DNA from: Prevotella sp.
GTDB lineage: Bacteria; Bacteroidota; Bacteroidia; Bacteroidales; Bacteroidaceae
Direction: 5' to 3'
DNA length: 64,000 nucleotides
Assembly (NCBI GenBank): GCA_015060535.1
Contig: SUYH01000005.1
Location: forward strand, 1-64,000
This document shows, one piece after another, positions 32,669 to 41,405 of the stretch. The notes under the pieces are model-generated. The model worked only from the letters and a program-made list of their open reading frames with translations. It ran no database searches and was not told the DNA's origin. Each line of letters starts with the position of its first letter. Position 1 is the stretch's first letter. The translations under genes were made by a program, and so were the position numbers.

Positions 32669-35139
32669 TTGTCTTTCTTCTCGTCTTTTTCTTCTTCGAT
32701 GGTGAAGTTGAGCGGATGCTCCACGACCTCGTTGGTCAGAGCGAAGTTCCAAACGTCCTGCACATTCTCGACATAGTGGAAGTTGACCCCCTTCAGGTAC
32801 ATCTCGGGAATCTCGTTGATGTCCTTCTCGTTCTCCTTGCACATCACGATGTCGGTGATGCCGGCACGCTTGGCAGCTAGGATCTTCTCCTTGATGCCAC
32901 CTACAGGCAGCACTTTGCCGCGCAGCGTGATCTCGCCCGTCATCGCTGTATTCTTACGCACTTTGCGCTGGGTCAGAGCCGATGCGATAGAGGTTGCGAT
33001 GGTGATACCTGCTGAAGGACCGTCTTTCGGCGTTGCTCCCTCGGGCACGTGGATATGGATATTCCAATTGTCGAAGATGCGGTAGTCGATGCCCAACGTG
33101 TCGACGTGAGCCTTCACATATTCCAATGCGATGACTGCCGACTCCTTCATGACGTCGCCCAGGTTACCCGTCAGCGTCAGCTTGGCTCCCTTACCCTTCG
33201 ACAGCGAGGTCTCGATGAACAGAATCTCCCCACCGACACTGGTCCACGCCAGTCCTGTAACGACACCGGCATAGGCATTGCCCTGATAGATGTCGCGATA
33301 GAAAGGTGGCTTGCCCAAAAGGTCTTCAATCTCCGTAGGTGATATCTTCTCATAAGGGAGCTCGCCACTCTCGGCTTTCTTGAAAGCCATCTTACGCAGC
33401 GCCTTGTTGATCTGTTTCTCCAGCTGGCGCACACCGCTCTCACGGGTATACTGCTCGATAATCTTCTCGATGGCAGGTTTGGTGAACGTCAGTTTCTTGT
33501 CGTTCAAGCCGGTATTCTCCTTCTCCTTCGGAATGAGGTGGCGCTTGGCAATCTCGTATTTCTCCTCGGTGATGTAGCCGCTGACCTCAATAATCTCCAT
33601 GCGGTCCAGCAGCGGCCGGGGGATTGTACCCAGATTGTTGGCGGTAGCGATGAACATCACCTTCGACAGGTCGTAGTCTACGTCCAGATAGTTGTCGTGG
33701 AAGGCACCGTTCTGTTCGGGGTCCAGCACTTCTAATAAGGCTGATGCGGGGTCACCGTTGTGGGTGTTCTGCGTCACCTTGTCTATCTCGTCGAGAATGA
33801 AGACGGGGTTCGATGAACCTGCCTTCTGGATGTTCTTGATAATGCGGCCGGGCATGGCGCCGATGTAGGTACGGCGGTGACCGCGAATCTCAGCCTCGTC
33901 GTGCAGACCGCCCAGCGATACGCGAACGTATTTTCGCTTCAGCGCATCGGCAATCGACTTGCCCAACGAGGTCTTGCCGACTCCCGGAGGACCGTAGAGA
34001 CACAGGATGGGCGACTTCAGGTCACCACGAAGTGACAGCACGGCGATATATTCCAGAATGCGCTCCTTCACCTTCTCCATACCATAGTGGTCGCGGTCCA
34101 GTATCTTCTGGGCGCGCTTCAGATCCATATCGTCCTTCGTATATTCGCCCCAAGGCAGGTTGACCAACGTCTGCAGGTAGTTCAGCAGTACGTTGAAGTC
34201 GGGCGAGTTCTGGTTCAGCTGATCCAATTTCTCAGCCTCCTTGTAGAAGAACTTCTGAATGTCCTCAGGCCATTTCTTCTTTTTGGCCTTCTCCAGCAGT
34301 TCCTTCTTCTCAGGGGTACTCTCGTTGCCCATTTCGGCCTGCAGGTTCTTGATCTGCTGCTGCAGGAAGTAGTTACGCTGCTGCTCGTCAATATCATCAC
34401 GCGTCTTGTTGCGGATATCTAGCTTCAGCGTTTGCAGGTTGATCTCGCGGTTCACGATACGCATCACGTTGAATAGTCGCTCCTTGATGGAGTCTATCGT
34501 CAGCAGTGCTATCTTCTCCTTGATAGAGAAAGGCATGTTTGAGCAGATGAAGTTCAGGGCCATCGTGTTGTTGGTCACATTCTTGATGGCAAAGGCTGCC
34601 TCCTCGGGAATCTCATCCGTCATCTTGATGTATTCAGCCGTCTGGTTGCGCAGATCCTCTATCGCGGTGGCAAACTCCATGTCGCGCTTCTCGGGTGTGT
34701 CCTCGGGAGCAGGTGACACGTGGCCTACCAGATAGGGCTTGTATTTGGTGATGTCCATCAGGCGGATACGGCTCATGCCCTGCACGATGGTTGTCACGTT
34801 GCCGTTGGGCAGTGTCAGTATCTTAATCACCTTAGCGCTCACACCCAGATCGTGCAGGTCTGAGCGGATGGGGTATTCTACCTCAGGGTCACGTTGGGTG
34901 AACACACCAATCAGACCGCCGGTCTTTTCTGCCTTGCGGATCAGCGACAGGCTGGCCTCGCGTCCAATCAGGATGGGTGTCACCACACCGGGAAACAGCA
35001 CGATGTTGCGTACTGCCAGGATGGGTAGTGTTTCGGGAATCTCCAGATTTGTCAGGTCGTTATAATCGCCTTCAACGTCGGCAATCATTGAGAACGCCCT
35101 GTTCTTATTGTCCATGTACATTGTTATCTTCTCTTCCAT
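32665..35139 (-). CDS. lon: ATP-dependent protease Lon
   Basis: An 824-residue Lon protease. The N-terminal substrate domain ([18 protein letters not shown]) is followed by a coiled region, an AAA+ domain with Walker [10 protein letters not shown] and Walker B FILDEIDK, and a protease domain with catalytic Ser in DGPSAGITI and Lys in [14 protein letters not shown]. It degrades damaged and regulatory proteins in the cytoplasm. The start is the ATG at 35139 ([16 protein letters not shown]); a 221-residue upstream extension of the frame reads through the divergent gene and is rejected. It heads the lon-tgt-lptF-helicase operon. Confidence 0.95.
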   Translation of the reverse strand: MEEKITMYMDNKNRAFSMIADVEGDYNDLTNLEIPETLPILAVRNIVLFPGVVTPILIGREASLSLIRKAEKTGGLIGVFTQRDPEVEYPIRSDLHDLGVSAKVIKILTLPNGNVTTIVQGMSRIRLMDITKYKPYLVGHVSPAPEDTPEKRDMEFATAIEDLRNQTAEYIKMTDEIPEEAAFAIKNVTNNTMALNFICSNMPFSIKEKIALLTIDSIKERLFNVMRIVNREINLQTLKLDIRNKTRDDIDEQQRNYFLQQQIKNLQAEMGNESTPEKKELLEKAKKKKWPEDIQKFFYKEAEKLDQLNQNSPDFNVLLNYLQTLVNLPWGEYTKDDMDLKRAQKILDRDHYGMEKVKERILEYIAVLSLRGDLKSPILCLYGPPGVGKTSLGKSIADALKRKYVRVSLGGLHDEAEIRGHRRTYIGAMPGRIIKNIQKAGSSNPVFILDEIDKVTQNTHNGDPASALLEVLDPEQNGAFHDNYLDVDYDLSKVMFIATANNLGTIPRPLLDRMEIIEVSGYITEEKYEIAKRHLIPKEKENTGLNDKKLTFTKPAIEKIIEQYTRESGVRQLEKQINKALRKMAFKKAESGELPYEKISPTEIEDLLGKPPFYRDIYQGNAYAGVVTGLAWTSVGGEILFIETSLSKGKGAKLTLTGNLGDVMKESAVIALEYVKAHVDTLGIDYRIFDNWNIHIHVPEGATPKDGPSAGITIATSIASALTQRKVRKNTAMTGEITLRGKVLPVGGIKEKILAAKRAGITDIVMCKENEKDINEIPEMYLKGVNFHYVENVQDVWNFALTNEVVEHPLNFTIEEEKDEKKDK

Positions 35140-35148
35140 AATGAGGTG

Positions 35149-35156
35149 CAAAGGTA
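35149..35156 (-). promoter_or_regulatory. -7 element of lon
   Basis: TACCTTTG on the minus strand, with only 9 bases to the ATG. The -33 element is not recognisable. Confidence 0.65.
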
Positions 35157-35199
35157 CAACTTTTCTTTGAAATAATGCATGAATGATAAGATATTTTAA

Positions 35200-35207
35200 T
35201 ATCTTTG
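35200..35207 (+). promoter_or_regulatory. -7 element of the tRNA methyltransferase gene
   Basis: TATCTTTG, 13 bases before the ATG; -33 not recognisable. It lies back to back with the lon promoter. Confidence 0.65.
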
Positions 35208-35220
35208 CACTCAAAAAGTG

Positions 35221-35880
35221 ATGTTTCGCTTCAAACAGTTTACTATCGAGCAGCAACTTTGCGCCATGAAGGTAGGTACCGACGGGGTGCTTCTGGGGGC
35301 TTGGGCCAATGGTGGTTCGAGGGTGCTCGACGTGGGTACCGGAACGGGAGTCATTGCCCTGATGATGGCGCAGCGCTATCCTGATGGTCAGGTGACGGCC
35401 CTTGACATCGATGAGGGGGCTGTCCGTCAGGCGGAGTTTAATGTGACGCAATCGCCGTTTGCCGAGCGGATAACCGTTCAGCACGAACGGGTACAGGATC
35501 ACGTGGGAGAGTATGATGCGGTGGTCACCAATCCCCCGTTCTTCATCGATTCGCTGTCGGCTCCCGACGTTCAGCGCAATACAGCTCGTCATGCTGACAC
35601 GTTGTCGTATGCGGAATTGATGCAGGCCGCTTGGCGACTGCTCCGTGAAGATGGTGAGCTGAGTGTGGTGGTGCCTTTCGACTATCGCCGCAGAATGGAG
35701 GATGAGGCTACCTTTGTCGGATTCTTTCCCAGTCGGGTATGTGCCGTCAAAACGGTGGAGCGTAAGCCTGCCCGACGCTTCCTGCTGGCTTTCCGCAAGC
35801 ATCCCTGTGAATGTGTTTATGAAACGATGACGATAGGCGATGAGGCTTATCTCCGAATGACGGGCGATTTCTATTTATAG
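35221..35880 (+). CDS. tRNA1(Val) adenine-N6 methyltransferase (TrmN6/YfiC-like)
   Basis: A 219-residue class I methyltransferase. It opens FRFKQFTIEQQLCAMKVGTD, has the SAM motif VLDVGTGTGVIAL, the acidic strand VTALDIDEGA and the NPPF catalytic motif (VVTNPPFF) of amino-group methylases acting on adenine. Length and the N-terminal block match the YfiC family, which methylates A37 of tRNA1(Val). The start is the ATG at 35221; the frame begins with GTG three bases earlier. Its end overlaps the convergent GH25 gene by 10 bases. Confidence 0.9.
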   Translation: MFRFKQFTIEQQLCAMKVGTDGVLLGAWANGGSRVLDVGTGTGVIALMMAQRYPDGQVTALDIDEGAVRQAEFNVTQSPFAERITVQHERVQDHVGEYDAVVTNPPFFIDSLSAPDVQRNTARHADTLSYAELMQAAWRLLREDGELSVVVPFDYRRRMEDEATFVGFFPSRVCAVKTVERKPARRFLLAFRKHPCECVYETMTIGDEAYLRMTGDFYL

Positions 35881-37283
35881 TATCCCGTCTTCTCGAACTC
35901 TTCAAACTGCTTCTTATAGCCGTTGAATACGTTGATGTCAACGTCGCCGGTAATACCGCTGACCTTGCCGTCGGGACATAGCTGCCAGTAGAGCAGTCTG
36001 ACGTCAGGACGATACTGTCCGTAGCGCGCTATCCATACGTTGAATTTCTGCTTGATGTCAGCCGCATTGTTCATGTGGTTGTTGATGAAATTCTGGCTGA
36101 TATACAAGATAGGGCGCATACCCGTGCGCCGTTCCACGATTTCCATGAAGGTGCGTATGCGCTGCATCAGCACGTCGTCGCCACCAATCTTCTTGATCTG
36201 TGCATCGGTGGGCTCTACATCGAGAACAGGTGGAAAGTCGCCCTTGCGGAACAGCGTGTGGTTGACGAAGTAGATGGCTTGTGCCTGCGCACTCGATTTC
36301 AGCGAGAAGAAATGGTATGCCCCCACATGGATACCGTGTTGCCTGGCTTTCATGTAGTCGCTCATGAAGTAGCGGTTGCGGATGGTGGTGCCTTCCGTCG
36401 ATTTGATGTAGACAAACGACACGGGGAAGGTCTGTCCGCCGGCATTGTGACGTGCACCCAACGAGGTGATGCGCAGCTTGCTCCAGTCGATGTCGAAGCG
36501 CTTGCGCCCCTTCTCATGCTGGTGGCGTGAGATGTCGATGCCGTAGATACGCTCGCTGGTGTATTTCATCCGCTCGCCCATGAAGCGGCCGTGTTTCCAT
36601 TCTCCTACGCGCAGAGGACGATAGGCTGACGAGTGGAAACCGAATCCGTGTGGATTGTCGTACAGCCAGTTTCCCTCGTAGTAGTTACCGCTGCGCGACT
36701 GCATGAAACCGTGTCCGCTGGCCAGCATGTCATTGTCCATCTCGCCCTGATAGAAGCTGGAGCGTCCCAGGCGGACACCATACACGATGCTGTCGGCCTG
36801 ACAGACAACGGATACTACGCGTCCCGTCCAGTCGCGGGAGAGGGCCTTGCCCGTCAGCGGACCTAACTGGTAACGGCCTGCACGCCAGTAGCCTTGTGAC
36901 ATTTTGACAGCGATGAGTGGGCGGTCTTTGGCGGCCACGAATACCTTCTTGGCTTTAACCGCTTTCCCTGACGTCTGCGACAGCTTCGCCAGCTTGTCCT
37001 TCAGCGTGGCGTTGTAGTAGGCCACTTGGTTGTAGCCGTCATCCGTCACGTTGTGTACCTTGAAATAATAGTTCAGCTCGTTCAACTGGGCATTGATGGT
37101 CTGCTCGAGACGAGCCGTCGAGTCGGGAGTCAGCGGACGCAGGTAGCGCACCTCCACTTTGTCGGGGATATGGGGTGCTTCGAAGGGATGATAAGGCGAT
37201 AGCGGGAAGGTGGGGTTAATCCAAACGACGACAGCCAGGATAATGAGGTCAGTCAGCGTGACGATGCTTTTCAGTTGCTTCAT
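35871..37283 (-). CDS. GH25 lysozyme with MORN-like repeats
   Basis: A 470-residue protein. An N-terminal membrane anchor (SIVTLTDLIILAVVVW) is followed by an unassigned region, two MORN-like repeats near residues 190-225 (YYEGNWLYDNPHGFGFH) and a C-terminal GH25 muramidase domain: YGIDISRHQ, FVYIKSTEGTTI, VGAYHFF, PVLDVEPTD and LLYWQLCP. GH25 enzymes cut the glycan chain of peptidoglycan. The domain is complete with its acidic catalytic residues. It overlaps nudC by 4 bases as the last gene of the 5'-nucleotidase operon. Confidence 0.9.
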   Translation of the reverse strand: MKQLKSIVTLTDLIILAVVVWINPTFPLSPYHPFEAPHIPDKVEVRYLRPLTPDSTARLEQTINAQLNELNYYFKVHNVTDDGYNQVAYYNATLKDKLAKLSQTSGKAVKAKKVFVAAKDRPLIAVKMSQGYWRAGRYQLGPLTGKALSRDWTGRVVSVVCQADSIVYGVRLGRSSFYQGEMDNDMLASGHGFMQSRSGNYYEGNWLYDNPHGFGFHSSAYRPLRVGEWKHGRFMGERMKYTSERIYGIDISRHQHEKGRKRFDIDWSKLRITSLGARHNAGGQTFPVSFVYIKSTEGTTIRNRYFMSDYMKARQHGIHVGAYHFFSLKSSAQAQAIYFVNHTLFRKGDFPPVLDVEPTDAQIKKIGGDDVLMQRIRTFMEIVERRTGMRPILYISQNFINNHMNNAADIKQKFNVWIARYGQYRPDVRLLYWQLCPDGKVSGITGDVDINVFNGYKKQFEEFEKTGYYK

Positions 37284-38032
37284 TTTCCAGCGGCTTCCTC
37301 CTCCAGCCAGGCGTCAATGAGTTGTCGGGCAATGCTCAGTTTCTCGGGGATATGGGGCAGATGGTCACGATCGAACCAAGAGCCTTTCGACAGTTCGGAG
37401 CGTTGCAGGTGGATCTTTCCCGAGTCGTAGTCAGCGGTGAAGCCCACCATCAGGCCGCAGGGGTAGGGCCAGGGCTGCGAGCCGAAGTAGCGAAGATTGG
37501 TGATGTGCAGTCCCGTCTCCTCCATCACCTCTCGGTAGACGGCTTCTTCCAGCGTCTCGCCCGTCTCCACGAATCCTGCCACCAGTCCGTAGTGGTTGTC
37601 TCGAAAACTATTGGCGTGAACCAGCAGGATTTCGTGCCCCTTACGAATCAGCACGATAACGGCAGTGGCCAACTGGGGCCATATCTCTTTGCCGCAGTGT
37701 TCGCACTTCTTTGAGATGGCTGTGTCGAAACGCATCGGACCGCCACAGACTCCACAATATTTGGTGTTCTGATCCCAGTAGAGCAGCTCATGGCATTTGC
37801 CGGCTTTCAGATAGTCGGCTTCTGGTAGCTTGTAGTACGACTGGCGCAGGGGACACATCTCGTAGCGCACAGAGCCGATGATGGGCTGGTCTATGCGGAA
37901 AGCCTTCACTCCGTCGATATTCATGACGGTGGTCCAAGGCTTCAACTCCACAGGGGGCTCCTCGGGTATCTGATAACTGTCGCCACCCCGTTCCAACACG
38001 AGGTCTGACTGACAGAAAACGTAGTATTTCAT
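37280..38032 (-). CDS. nudC: NAD(+) diphosphatase / NAD-decapping hydrolase
   Basis: A 250-residue NudC-type Nudix protein. A zinc ribbon CGVCGG and CEHCGK lies near residues 93-115. The Nudix box is GFVETGETLEEAVYREVMEE followed by TG, and the NADH-specific SQPWPYP motif follows it. NudC cleaves NAD(H) to NMN(H) and AMP and removes NAD caps from RNA. All key residues are present. It is coupled by ATGA overlaps to the 5'-nucleotidase gene upstream and the GH25 gene downstream, so its AMP/NMN products could feed the nucleotidase if they meet. Confidence 0.94.
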   Translation of the reverse strand: MKYYVFCQSDLVLERGGDSYQIPEEPPVELKPWTTVMNIDGVKAFRIDQPIIGSVRYEMCPLRQSYYKLPEADYLKAGKCHELLYWDQNTKYCGVCGGPMRFDTAISKKCEHCGKEIWPQLATAVIVLIRKGHEILLVHANSFRDNHYGLVAGFVETGETLEEAVYREVMEETGLHITNLRYFGSQPWPYPCGLMVGFTADYDSGKIHLQRSELSKGSWFDRDHLPHIPEKLSIARQLIDAWLEEEAAGK

Positions 38033-39741
38033 TCTCCGAATATCAGTTTGCGGTCACGTTCTATGGCTGGCTTCGCCCATGCCTCAGGTACGAAGCGCCA
38101 GTTGTTCAGCGCCTTGGCTTCTACAGGACTCTCACGCTCAATCTTCTTCGTCAGGTAGTAGCGCTGGTCGTGTTCGCTCATCCAGACAATGCGGCTGGGG
38201 ATAACGTCCATCGGGATGCCTGCTCCACGTGTCAGCAGCTCGCCGCCACCGTTGCCTCTATAGCTGTTCATCGCTACCTTGTACCAGGCGTTCTCGTCGA
38301 ACTGACGACCGTCGGTGAACTGCAGGATACGCACTTTTTGTCCGTCGGGCTTGGTGACGTCCACCTCATAGTCGATACCTGCTGCCGAGTCGAAGTTGAA
38401 GGTCAGGTTTTTGAATCCCATGCGTTGCTTATCGCTACGAGCCTCGTCGGTCATGAGCATGATGTGGTCGTCGGGACTCTGCATCGTGTTCACCCACTGG
38501 TCGTACGACAACTCCAACATCTGGCGGATTTCGCGGCCGGTCATACGCAGTGTATAGATTTGATTTTCAAAACGGTAGAGCTTGAACATGTCGCTCATGT
38601 AGACGGGGCCAGCCTTGATGTCGGTGTCGAATACCAGCGGTGCGTTCATCGATACGTCAGCTTTGGTCTCCTCTAGCTGTAGCAGATGAATATAGTCGGT
38701 GAAGGGAGCCGACCCGAAGAAGGCATCGCGTGAGCGGATGGTATTGCCGAAGGAGCCTATCTGACGCTCCACATAGTTGCGAATGCTGTCCATCTGGGGT
38801 TGGAAATGGTTGACGAAGTCCTGGTCGATGGCCTCGCGTGTGATGTCGATAAGGTGACCTTCCTTCTTGACGATCTTGCCGTTCTGCACGGTGATGGTAG
38901 CCTCGGCTACTTTCAGCGCGTTGCATGACGGATCCAGGCAGATCACACCGTTGGGCATCGTGACCTGACGCTCCGTGTGGTCGTGTCCGTAGAAGATGAC
39001 GTCGAACCCTTCCACCTGTTCGGCAACAGTCTTTGTGGCGTCCTCGTTATAGTGTAAGGTGGAGATGCCACCATCCCATCCGCTGTGGAACAAACCTACG
39101 ATGACGTTGGCCTTCTCCACCTCCTTCAGGTGCTTCACCCATTTCTTGCAGCTGCTTACCATCTCTTCAAACTGCAGTCCGGTCCACAGCGACTCGTGCA
39201 GCCAGTTGGGAATGGCGGGTGTCAGCATGCCCAGAATGGCAACCTTCACCCCTTGGCGCTCGATGATGAGGTAGGGCTTGACGTAAGGCTTGCCCGTCTT
39301 GGTGTCGATGATGTTGGCACCGAGCGTAGGACAGTTCAGCTCCTTGATCCACTTGTCGTAGACGGGGTGACCTGTCTCTACGTCGTGATTGCCGAAAGTC
39401 TGCGCGTCGTATTTCAGGTAATTCACCACCTCAGCAGCGACGTTAGGCAGGTCGGTCTTCACGTAGTTGGTGTAGTAGCAGGTAGGCTGTCCCTGCAGGA
39501 TGTCGCCATTCTCCAGGAGAATCAGGTTGTCGCCAAATGCCTTCCTTTGTCTATTAAGATATGTACTCACGCGTGCCATACTGCCACGCATCGGTTCGCG
39601 CTCTATGAAGTCATAGGGGAAGAAGGCTCCATGTACGTCGGTCGTCTCAACCAGACGTATTGTGACGGTCTTGTTTTTCTTAGCCATCGTGATGGTTGTC
39701 AGGCACATGAGTGCGATAGTGATAAGTATTGTCTTTTTCAT
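38029..39741 (-). CDS. 5'-nucleotidase/2',3'-cyclic phosphatase family protein
   Basis: A 570-residue secreted metallophosphatase. The signal peptide is MKKTILITIALMCLTTITMA. The metallophosphatase domain shows VETTDVHGAFF, LLENGDILQG, FGNHDVETG and YGHDHTE; the C-terminal nucleotidase domain contains DVSMNAPLVF and YRGNGGGELL. It would dephosphorylate nucleotides in the periplasm. The start at 39741 is set by the signal peptide; the upstream 12-residue extension to 39777 crosses the promoter. It heads the operon with nudC and the GH25 lysozyme. Confidence 0.92.
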   Translation of the reverse strand: MKKTILITIALMCLTTITMAKKNKTVTIRLVETTDVHGAFFPYDFIEREPMRGSMARVSTYLNRQRKAFGDNLILLENGDILQGQPTCYYTNYVKTDLPNVAAEVVNYLKYDAQTFGNHDVETGHPVYDKWIKELNCPTLGANIIDTKTGKPYVKPYLIIERQGVKVAILGMLTPAIPNWLHESLWTGLQFEEMVSSCKKWVKHLKEVEKANVIVGLFHSGWDGGISTLHYNEDATKTVAEQVEGFDVIFYGHDHTERQVTMPNGVICLDPSCNALKVAEATITVQNGKIVKKEGHLIDITREAIDQDFVNHFQPQMDSIRNYVERQIGSFGNTIRSRDAFFGSAPFTDYIHLLQLEETKADVSMNAPLVFDTDIKAGPVYMSDMFKLYRFENQIYTLRMTGREIRQMLELSYDQWVNTMQSPDDHIMLMTDEARSDKQRMGFKNLTFNFDSAAGIDYEVDVTKPDGQKVRILQFTDGRQFDENAWYKVAMNSYRGNGGGELLTRGAGIPMDVIPSRIVWMSEHDQRYYLTKKIERESPVEAKALNNWRFVPEAWAKPAIERDRKLIFGE

Positions 39742-39746
39742 AGTTG

Positions 39747-39813
39747 CAAAGGTACGAATAAGTGAGTAAAATACCAAATTTATTTGGGTATTTTTGAACG
39801 TGAGTACCTAAAA
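39747..39813 (-). promoter_or_regulatory. Promoter cassette of the 5'-nucleotidase operon
   Basis: On the minus strand TTTGG (39774-39778), 19 bp, TACCTTTG (39747-39754), ending 5 bases before the ATG. A perfect 8-bp inverted repeat AAAATACC/GGTATTTT (39768-39775, 39787-39794) spans the -33 region and the motif GAACGTGAGTACCTAAAA lies at 39796-39813. It resembles 19960-20027. Confidence 0.8.
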
Positions 39814-39924
39814 GGCGAAGACTTAAAGGTAGGCATTCTATTTGAATTACGCAAATATTTCAGGCACGATTTTTGCTGTAAAATTCGTAGAAAGATAACA
39901 ATTAAAAATAAGGAGGACAAAGAT

Positions 39925-40551
39925 ATGGCATTTGTTGACTATTACAAGATTCTAGGCGTCGATAAGACGATACCGCAGAAGGATGTGAAGAAGGCCTACC
40001 TGAAGCGCGCCAAGCAGTTTCACCCCGATTTGCATCCCGACGATCCGAAGGCTAAGGCTAAGTTCCAGGCGCTGACTGAGGCTTACGACGTGATTGGCGA
40101 CCCCGAGAAGCGTGCTAAATACGATAAGTATGGCGAGCGTTGGCGACAGGCTGAGCAGTTTGATCAGGCAGGCGGTGGCTTTGGCGGCTTTGGTGGCGGA
40201 GCTGGTGGCTTCGACTTCTCGCAGTTTACGGGAGGTGGTGGTTTCTCGTCGTTCTTCGAAGAGTTGTTTGGTGGCGGGCATACGGCATCACCTTTTAGTT
40301 CGCGTGATACAGAGGCCAATGTGACCATCGATATGTATACCGCCTTGTTGGGCGGCGACATCATGGTGACGACGGGAATGGGTAGCCGTCTGAAACTGAA
40401 AGTGAAACCCGAGACGCAGCCTGGTACGAAAGTCAGACTGCGTGGTAAGGGTAGGAACGGTACTGACCTGATACTGACCTATCAGGTGAAGCTGCCCACT
40501 AACCTGACGGAACGTCAGCGGCAGCTGCTACAGGAAATGAGACAAGGGTAA
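39925..40551 (+). CDS. DnaJ-like co-chaperone (short form)
   Basis: A 208-residue Hsp40 protein. The J domain (residues 1-70) has YYKILGVDKT and the HPD motif (FHPDLHPDD). A Gly/Phe-rich linker follows (GGGFGGFGGGAGGF). Only one C-terminal substrate-binding domain is present (TALLGGDIMVTTGMGSRLKL to TERQRQLLQEM), where DnaJ and CbpA have two, and there is no zinc finger. It would stimulate DnaK. The start is the ATG at 39925, 8 bases after AGGAGG; an upstream extension to 39784 is rejected. Confidence 0.9.
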   Translation: MAFVDYYKILGVDKTIPQKDVKKAYLKRAKQFHPDLHPDDPKAKAKFQALTEAYDVIGDPEKRAKYDKYGERWRQAEQFDQAGGGFGGFGGGAGGFDFSQFTGGGGFSSFFEELFGGGHTASPFSSRDTEANVTIDMYTALLGGDIMVTTGMGSRLKLKVKPETQPGTKVRLRGKGRNGTDLILTYQVKLPTNLTERQRQLLQEMRQG

Positions 40552-40554
40552 ACC

Positions 40555-41295
40555 CTACATGTGGTTTAGAAATTCCTCGGCGCGCTCTAAATCTTCGGGT
40601 GTGTCGATGCCCACAGTCTCTACATCGGTCAGTCCCACGCGGATACGATAACCGTTTTCCAACCAGCGCAGCTGTTCCAGACTTTCGGCCAGTTCTAGAG
40701 GCGATTGCGGCAGCTGTGTGACCTCGTGAAGCACTTCACGACGATAGGCGTAGAGTCCTAAGTGTTTCAGAAACGGATAGCTTTTGAGCCATTCGGTCTG
40801 TTCTTTGCCCCGAACGAAGGGGATGATAGAACGACTGAAGTAGAGGGCGAACCCCTGCAGGTCAGTCACGATCTTAGGTGAATTGGGATTCAGCGTAGCT
40901 TCTATGCTGTCGAAACGCTTGCCTAACGTGCCGATCTGTGTGGTCGGATTGTCGAAGAGCCGCATCAGCGTCTCGATTTGCGACGGCTGGATGAAAGGTT
41001 CGTCACCCTGTACGTTGATGATGACATCGGCATCGGTACCTATCTTCTCGGCAGCCTCCTCGATGCGGTCGGTTCCGCTTTTATGGTCGGCACGCGTCAT
41101 GACAGCACGGCCTCCGAACTGCTCTACAACCTGCAGAATGCGCTCGTCGTCGGTAGCCACGTAAGCCTCTTCGAGCACACTCGATGCTTGTTCGTAAACT
41201 CGCTGGATGACCGTCTTGCCACCCAGTATGGCTAGCGGCTTGCCCGGAAAGCGCGTAGAGGCGTATCGGGCGGGTATGATTCCTATGAACTTCAT
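40555..41295 (-). CDS. kdsB: 3-deoxy-manno-octulosonate cytidylyltransferase
   Basis: A 246-residue CMP-Kdo synthetase. It begins MKFIGIIPARYASTRFPGKP, then QRVYEQA, ATDDERI, MTRADHKSGTDRIEE and VNVQGDEPFI, the full set of KdsB nucleotide- and sugar-binding motifs. It activates Kdo for lipid A core assembly. The family length is 240-250. It is convergent with the DnaJ-like gene with 3 bases between stops. A 14-bp perfect palindrome lies between its promoter and start. Confidence 0.95.
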   Translation of the reverse strand: MKFIGIIPARYASTRFPGKPLAILGGKTVIQRVYEQASSVLEEAYVATDDERILQVVEQFGGRAVMTRADHKSGTDRIEEAAEKIGTDADVIINVQGDEPFIQPSQIETLMRLFDNPTTQIGTLGKRFDSIEATLNPNSPKIVTDLQGFALYFSRSIIPFVRGKEQTEWLKSYPFLKHLGLYAYRREVLHEVTQLPQSPLELAESLEQLRWLENGYRIRVGLTDVETVGIDTPEDLERAEEFLNHM

Positions 41296-41302
41296 TTTAA
41301 AA

Positions 41303-41325
41303 AGCGTTTAAACGCTGCAAAGTTA
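41303..41325 (-). promoter_or_regulatory. kdsB promoter -7 element and palindrome
   Basis: TAACTTTG on the minus strand at 41318-41325 and a perfect palindrome AGCGTTTAAACGCT at 41303-41316 between it and the ATG at 41295. The palindrome could be an operator or a hairpin at the very start of the transcript. Confidence 0.55.
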
Positions 41326-41345
41326 GTGAATATTTTTTAAAACGC

Positions 41346-41376
41346 TTTGCAGAACAGTTTTTTTTTCGTACCTTTG
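41346..41376 (+). promoter_or_regulatory. Promoter of the MORN protein gene
   Basis: TTTGC at 41346-41350, 18 bp, TACCTTTG at 41369-41376; the ATG follows 29 bases later. Confidence 0.75.
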
Positions 41377-41405
41377 TGAGGTTTAAGATACAGAACGCAC
41401 ATCAA

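Noticed and set aside
32669..32842. 58-residue N-terminal extension of tgt
   Set aside because: It reads inside the 3' end of lon in another frame; the ATG at 32668 overlaps the lon stop and begins at the conserved TGT N-terminus.
35140..35802. 221-residue N-terminal extension of lon
   Set aside because: It is antisense to the methyltransferase gene and would span the lon promoter; Lon homologues start near 35139.
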